Assembly: GCA_964621165.1 (NCBI GenBank)
Contig: CAZULC010000003.1
Span: 62,001-126,000, forward strand
DNA length: 64,000 nt
Source of the DNA: UMGS1696 sp964621165
GTDB lineage: Bacteria; Bacillota; Clostridia; Oscillospirales; CAG-272
Direction of reading: 5' to 3'
The position numbers and the translations under genes are program-made. Position 1 is the stretch's first letter. Every line of letters begins with the position of its first letter. Under the pieces are notes generated by a model. That model did no database searches. It had not been told where the DNA came from and saw nothing but the letters and a program-made list of their open reading frames with translations. Below are positions 62,497 to 64,000 of this stretch, piece by piece.

Positions 62497-63465
62497 ATGG
62501 GATTTTTTGATAAACTGAAACAGGGACTTGTCAAGACAAAGAACGCCGTCTTCGGACAGGTAAACGAGGTCATAAAGAATTTCAGAAATGTCGACGAGGA
62601 GCTTCTTGAAGAGCTTGAGGCAATCCTGATCTGCGCCGACGTGGGAGCCGTGACCAGCGAAAAAATAATCGAAGAGCTGCGTGACAGAATCAAAACCGAC
62701 AACATCAAAAACACCGACGACGTAAAAACGGCTCTCGGTGAGATTCTATGCGCGCAGATTGGTGAGGGCGGAGAGCTTGATTTGTCCACCACCCCCTCGG
62801 TCATCCTTGTAATCGGTGTAAACGGAGTCGGAAAGACCACATCCATCGGTAAAATCGCAAACAACCTAAAGCAGAGCGGCAAAAAGGTCATCGTCGCGGC
62901 GGCTGATACCTTCCGTGCGGCGGCAATCGAACAGCTTGCGGTGTGGTGCGACAGAGCCGGCGTGGAGCTTGTGAAGCAGAATGAAGGCGCGGATCCCGCA
63001 TCGGTCGTGTATGACGCAATTGCCGTGGCAAACAGCCGTAAAGCCGACGTTCTCATAATAGACACCGCCGGACGTCTTCACAATAAGAGCAACCTGATGA
63101 ATGAACTGGCGAAAATCAACCGAATAATATCACGTGAGCTTCCGAACGCCGCACGGGAAACCCTCCTTGTCCTCGACTCCACAACAGGACAAAACGCCGT
63201 AGTTCAGGCGAAGAAATTCAAGGAAGCCGCCGACATCACGGGACTTATCCTGACAAAGCTTGACGGCACGGCAAAAGGCGGGGCAGTGTTCTCCATCAAG
63301 GAAGAGGTGGACATTCCCGTAAAATTCATCGGAGTCGGCGAGCAGATAAACGATATGCGGCCTTTCGATTCCAAGATGTTCGTGGACGCCCTCATGCAGG
63401 AAGACGAAAAAGACGAAAGCAAATCCGGTGAAAATGACGAAGAAATCGGGGATGACAATGATTGA
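62497..63465 (+). CDS. ftsY: Signal recognition particle receptor FtsY
   Basis: 322 residues. A short N domain (about 1-95) is followed by the SRP GTPase: P-loop GVNGVGKTTSIGKIA, AADTFRAAAIEQL, DTAGRLHNKSNLMNELAKI, and TKLDGTAKGGAVFSI. It docks ribosome-SRP complexes on the membrane. The acidic N-terminal A domain seen in E. coli is absent, as usual in Firmicutes, and instead the C-terminus ends with an acidic Asp/Glu-rich tail. Overlaps rdgB by 8 bases. Confidence 0.98.
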   Translation: MGFFDKLKQGLVKTKNAVFGQVNEVIKNFRNVDEELLEELEAILICADVGAVTSEKIIEELRDRIKTDNIKNTDDVKTALGEILCAQIGEGGELDLSTTPSVILVIGVNGVGKTTSIGKIANNLKQSGKKVIVAAADTFRAAAIEQLAVWCDRAGVELVKQNEGADPASVVYDAIAVANSRKADVLIIDTAGRLHNKSNLMNELAKINRIISRELPNAARETLLVLDSTTGQNAVVQAKKFKEAADITGLILTKLDGTAKGGAVFSIKEEVDIPVKFIGVGEQINDMRPFDSKMFVDALMQEDEKDESKSGENDEEIGDDND

Positions 63466-64000
63466 ACTTGTGCTGTCCACCAATAATAAAAAAAAGCTGG
63501 CAGAGCTTGAAACTTTATTGGCTTCTCTGTCGTCTAATAGGGAAAAAGAGGAAATCCGCGTATTAAGTCTGCGGGACATCGGCTTCTGTGGCGATATTGT
63601 CGAGGACGGCAAAACCTACACCGAAAACTCCCTCATAAAGGCGTCCATTCCAGCGAAAATGGGATACATCGGCATAGCTGACGACTCAGGACTGTCGGTT
63701 GAATGCCTTGACGGTGCGCCGGGGGTCTATTCCGCGAGATATTCCGGCGAGGGAGCCACGGATGAATCCAACCGGAAAAAGCTTCTCGAGGTCATGGCAG
63801 ACGTGCCGAAAGAAAATCGGGGAGCAAAGTTCGTCTGCTGTATGTCCCTGATCCTTCCGGAAAGCTCTACTCTTGTAATTCCGGAAAAGTGGCGCATAAC
63901 AAAGGAACTTTCGGAAAAATCTGGAATACCGCAGGATAGAGCCATGATTGTCACCGGCGAGTGCAGGGGTGAGATTCTGACCTATGCAAGCGGTGACGGG
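63458..64000 (+). CDS. rdgB: Non-canonical purine NTP pyrophosphatase (RdgB/HAM1), cut by window end
   Basis: 181 codons are visible and the frame is still open at the last base. The N-terminus LVLSTNNKKKLAEL is the substrate-binding SxNxxK motif of the family. The middle has EDGKTYTENSLIKA, IADDSGLSVECLDGAPGVYSARY and KFVCCMSLIL, and the last stretch GECRGEIL matches the family's expected block. The enzyme removes ITP, XTP and dITP from the nucleotide pool. About 20-25 residues more than usual lie between SLILP and GECRG. Start may be ATG 63452 or 63458; both overlap ftsY. Confidence 0.93.
   Translation, partial: MIELVLSTNNKKKLAELETLLASLSSNREKEEIRVLSLRDIGFCGDIVEDGKTYTENSLIKASIPAKMGYIGIADDSGLSVECLDGAPGVYSARYSGEGATDESNRKKLLEVMADVPKENRGAKFVCCMSLILPESSTLVIPEKWRITKELSEKSGIPQDRAMIVTGECRGEILTYASGDG

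Noticed and set aside
1..64000. CRISPR arrays, prophage, insertion sequences, rRNA genes
   Set aside because: No regularly spaced repeats, no integrase or transposase, no phage structural genes and no rRNA-like stretch seen.

Overview
The window looks like a low-to-moderate GC Gram-positive Clostridia chromosome, most likely an uncultured gut Oscillospirales/Ruminococcaceae-type bacterium. The evidence is a SigK-type sporulation sigma factor, the Firmicutes orders rpsF-ssb-rpsR, infC-rpmI-rplT and dprA-topA-trmFO, strong SigA promoters with 17-nt spacers, AGGAGG-type ribosome sites, tRNAs without encoded CCA, and TIGR04086/yajC linkage. The assignment rests on gene content and style only; no search was run.

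Layout. 1-6.4 kb: a decayed ABC exporter end, a LytTR response regulator with a short cytoplasmic GHKL kinase, and two intact overlapping ABC exporter half-transporters. 6.5-14.5 kb: malQ, a broken AlkZ-like gene, an orphan sugar-type solute-binding lipoprotein with a switch-like leader, a CotH-kinase lipoprotein and a lipoprotein with two related jelly-roll-like modules. 14.7-18.5 kb: a strong promoter, a 50-codon ORF, and two heavily degraded ABC exporter genes. 18.6-20.7 kb: DUF1653, UPF0158-like and pRiA4b ORF-3-like genes. 21-22.5 kb: rpsF-ssb-rpsR with a leader hairpin. 22.5-26.5 kb: a broken Cys-rich secreted protein flanked by imperfect inverted repeats, gapA, a membrane protein, greA and tRNA-Arg(CCT). 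26.6-32.3 kb: a GH172/DUF2961 enzyme, a methyltransferase, a frameshifted TetR-MATE operon with a perfect operator, an EamA transporter, a frameshifted MazG-like gene and tRNA-Ser(CGA). 32.6-37.9 kb: a second orphan solute-binding lipoprotein, an SPFH/zinc-ribbon protein, VanZ and two tandem esterases. 38-41.3 kb: a broken MacB/FtsX-type ABC system. 41.5-48 kb: TIGR04086 protein, yajC, a UroD-like protein, a GntR-regulated ABC operon, DUF378 and sigK. 48.2-64 kb: core genes infC-rpmI-rplT, an rRNA/tRNA methyltransferase, dprA, topA, trmFO, plsX, rnc, an Elp3-like radical SAM protein, smc, ftsY and rdgB (cut by the window end).

The most striking property is the distribution of broken genes. 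About ten accessory genes (ABC exporters, MATE, TetR, AlkZ-like, MazG-like, FtsX) carry frameshifts, in-frame stops or ruined catalytic motifs, all within the first ~41 kb. The housekeeping half, including a 1199-codon smc, is intact. That pattern favours real decay of an accessory transport/defence repertoire over uniform sequencing error, although several lesions are single-base changes in A runs and need read-level checking.

I did not find a convincing complete new system. The best candidates for something undescribed are the two mutually exclusive hairpins in the leader of the solute-binding lipoprotein at 9457, the promoter-driven 50-codon ORF in front of the dead ABC exporters, and the inverted-repeat-bounded Cys-rich gene at 22.5-23.4 kb.
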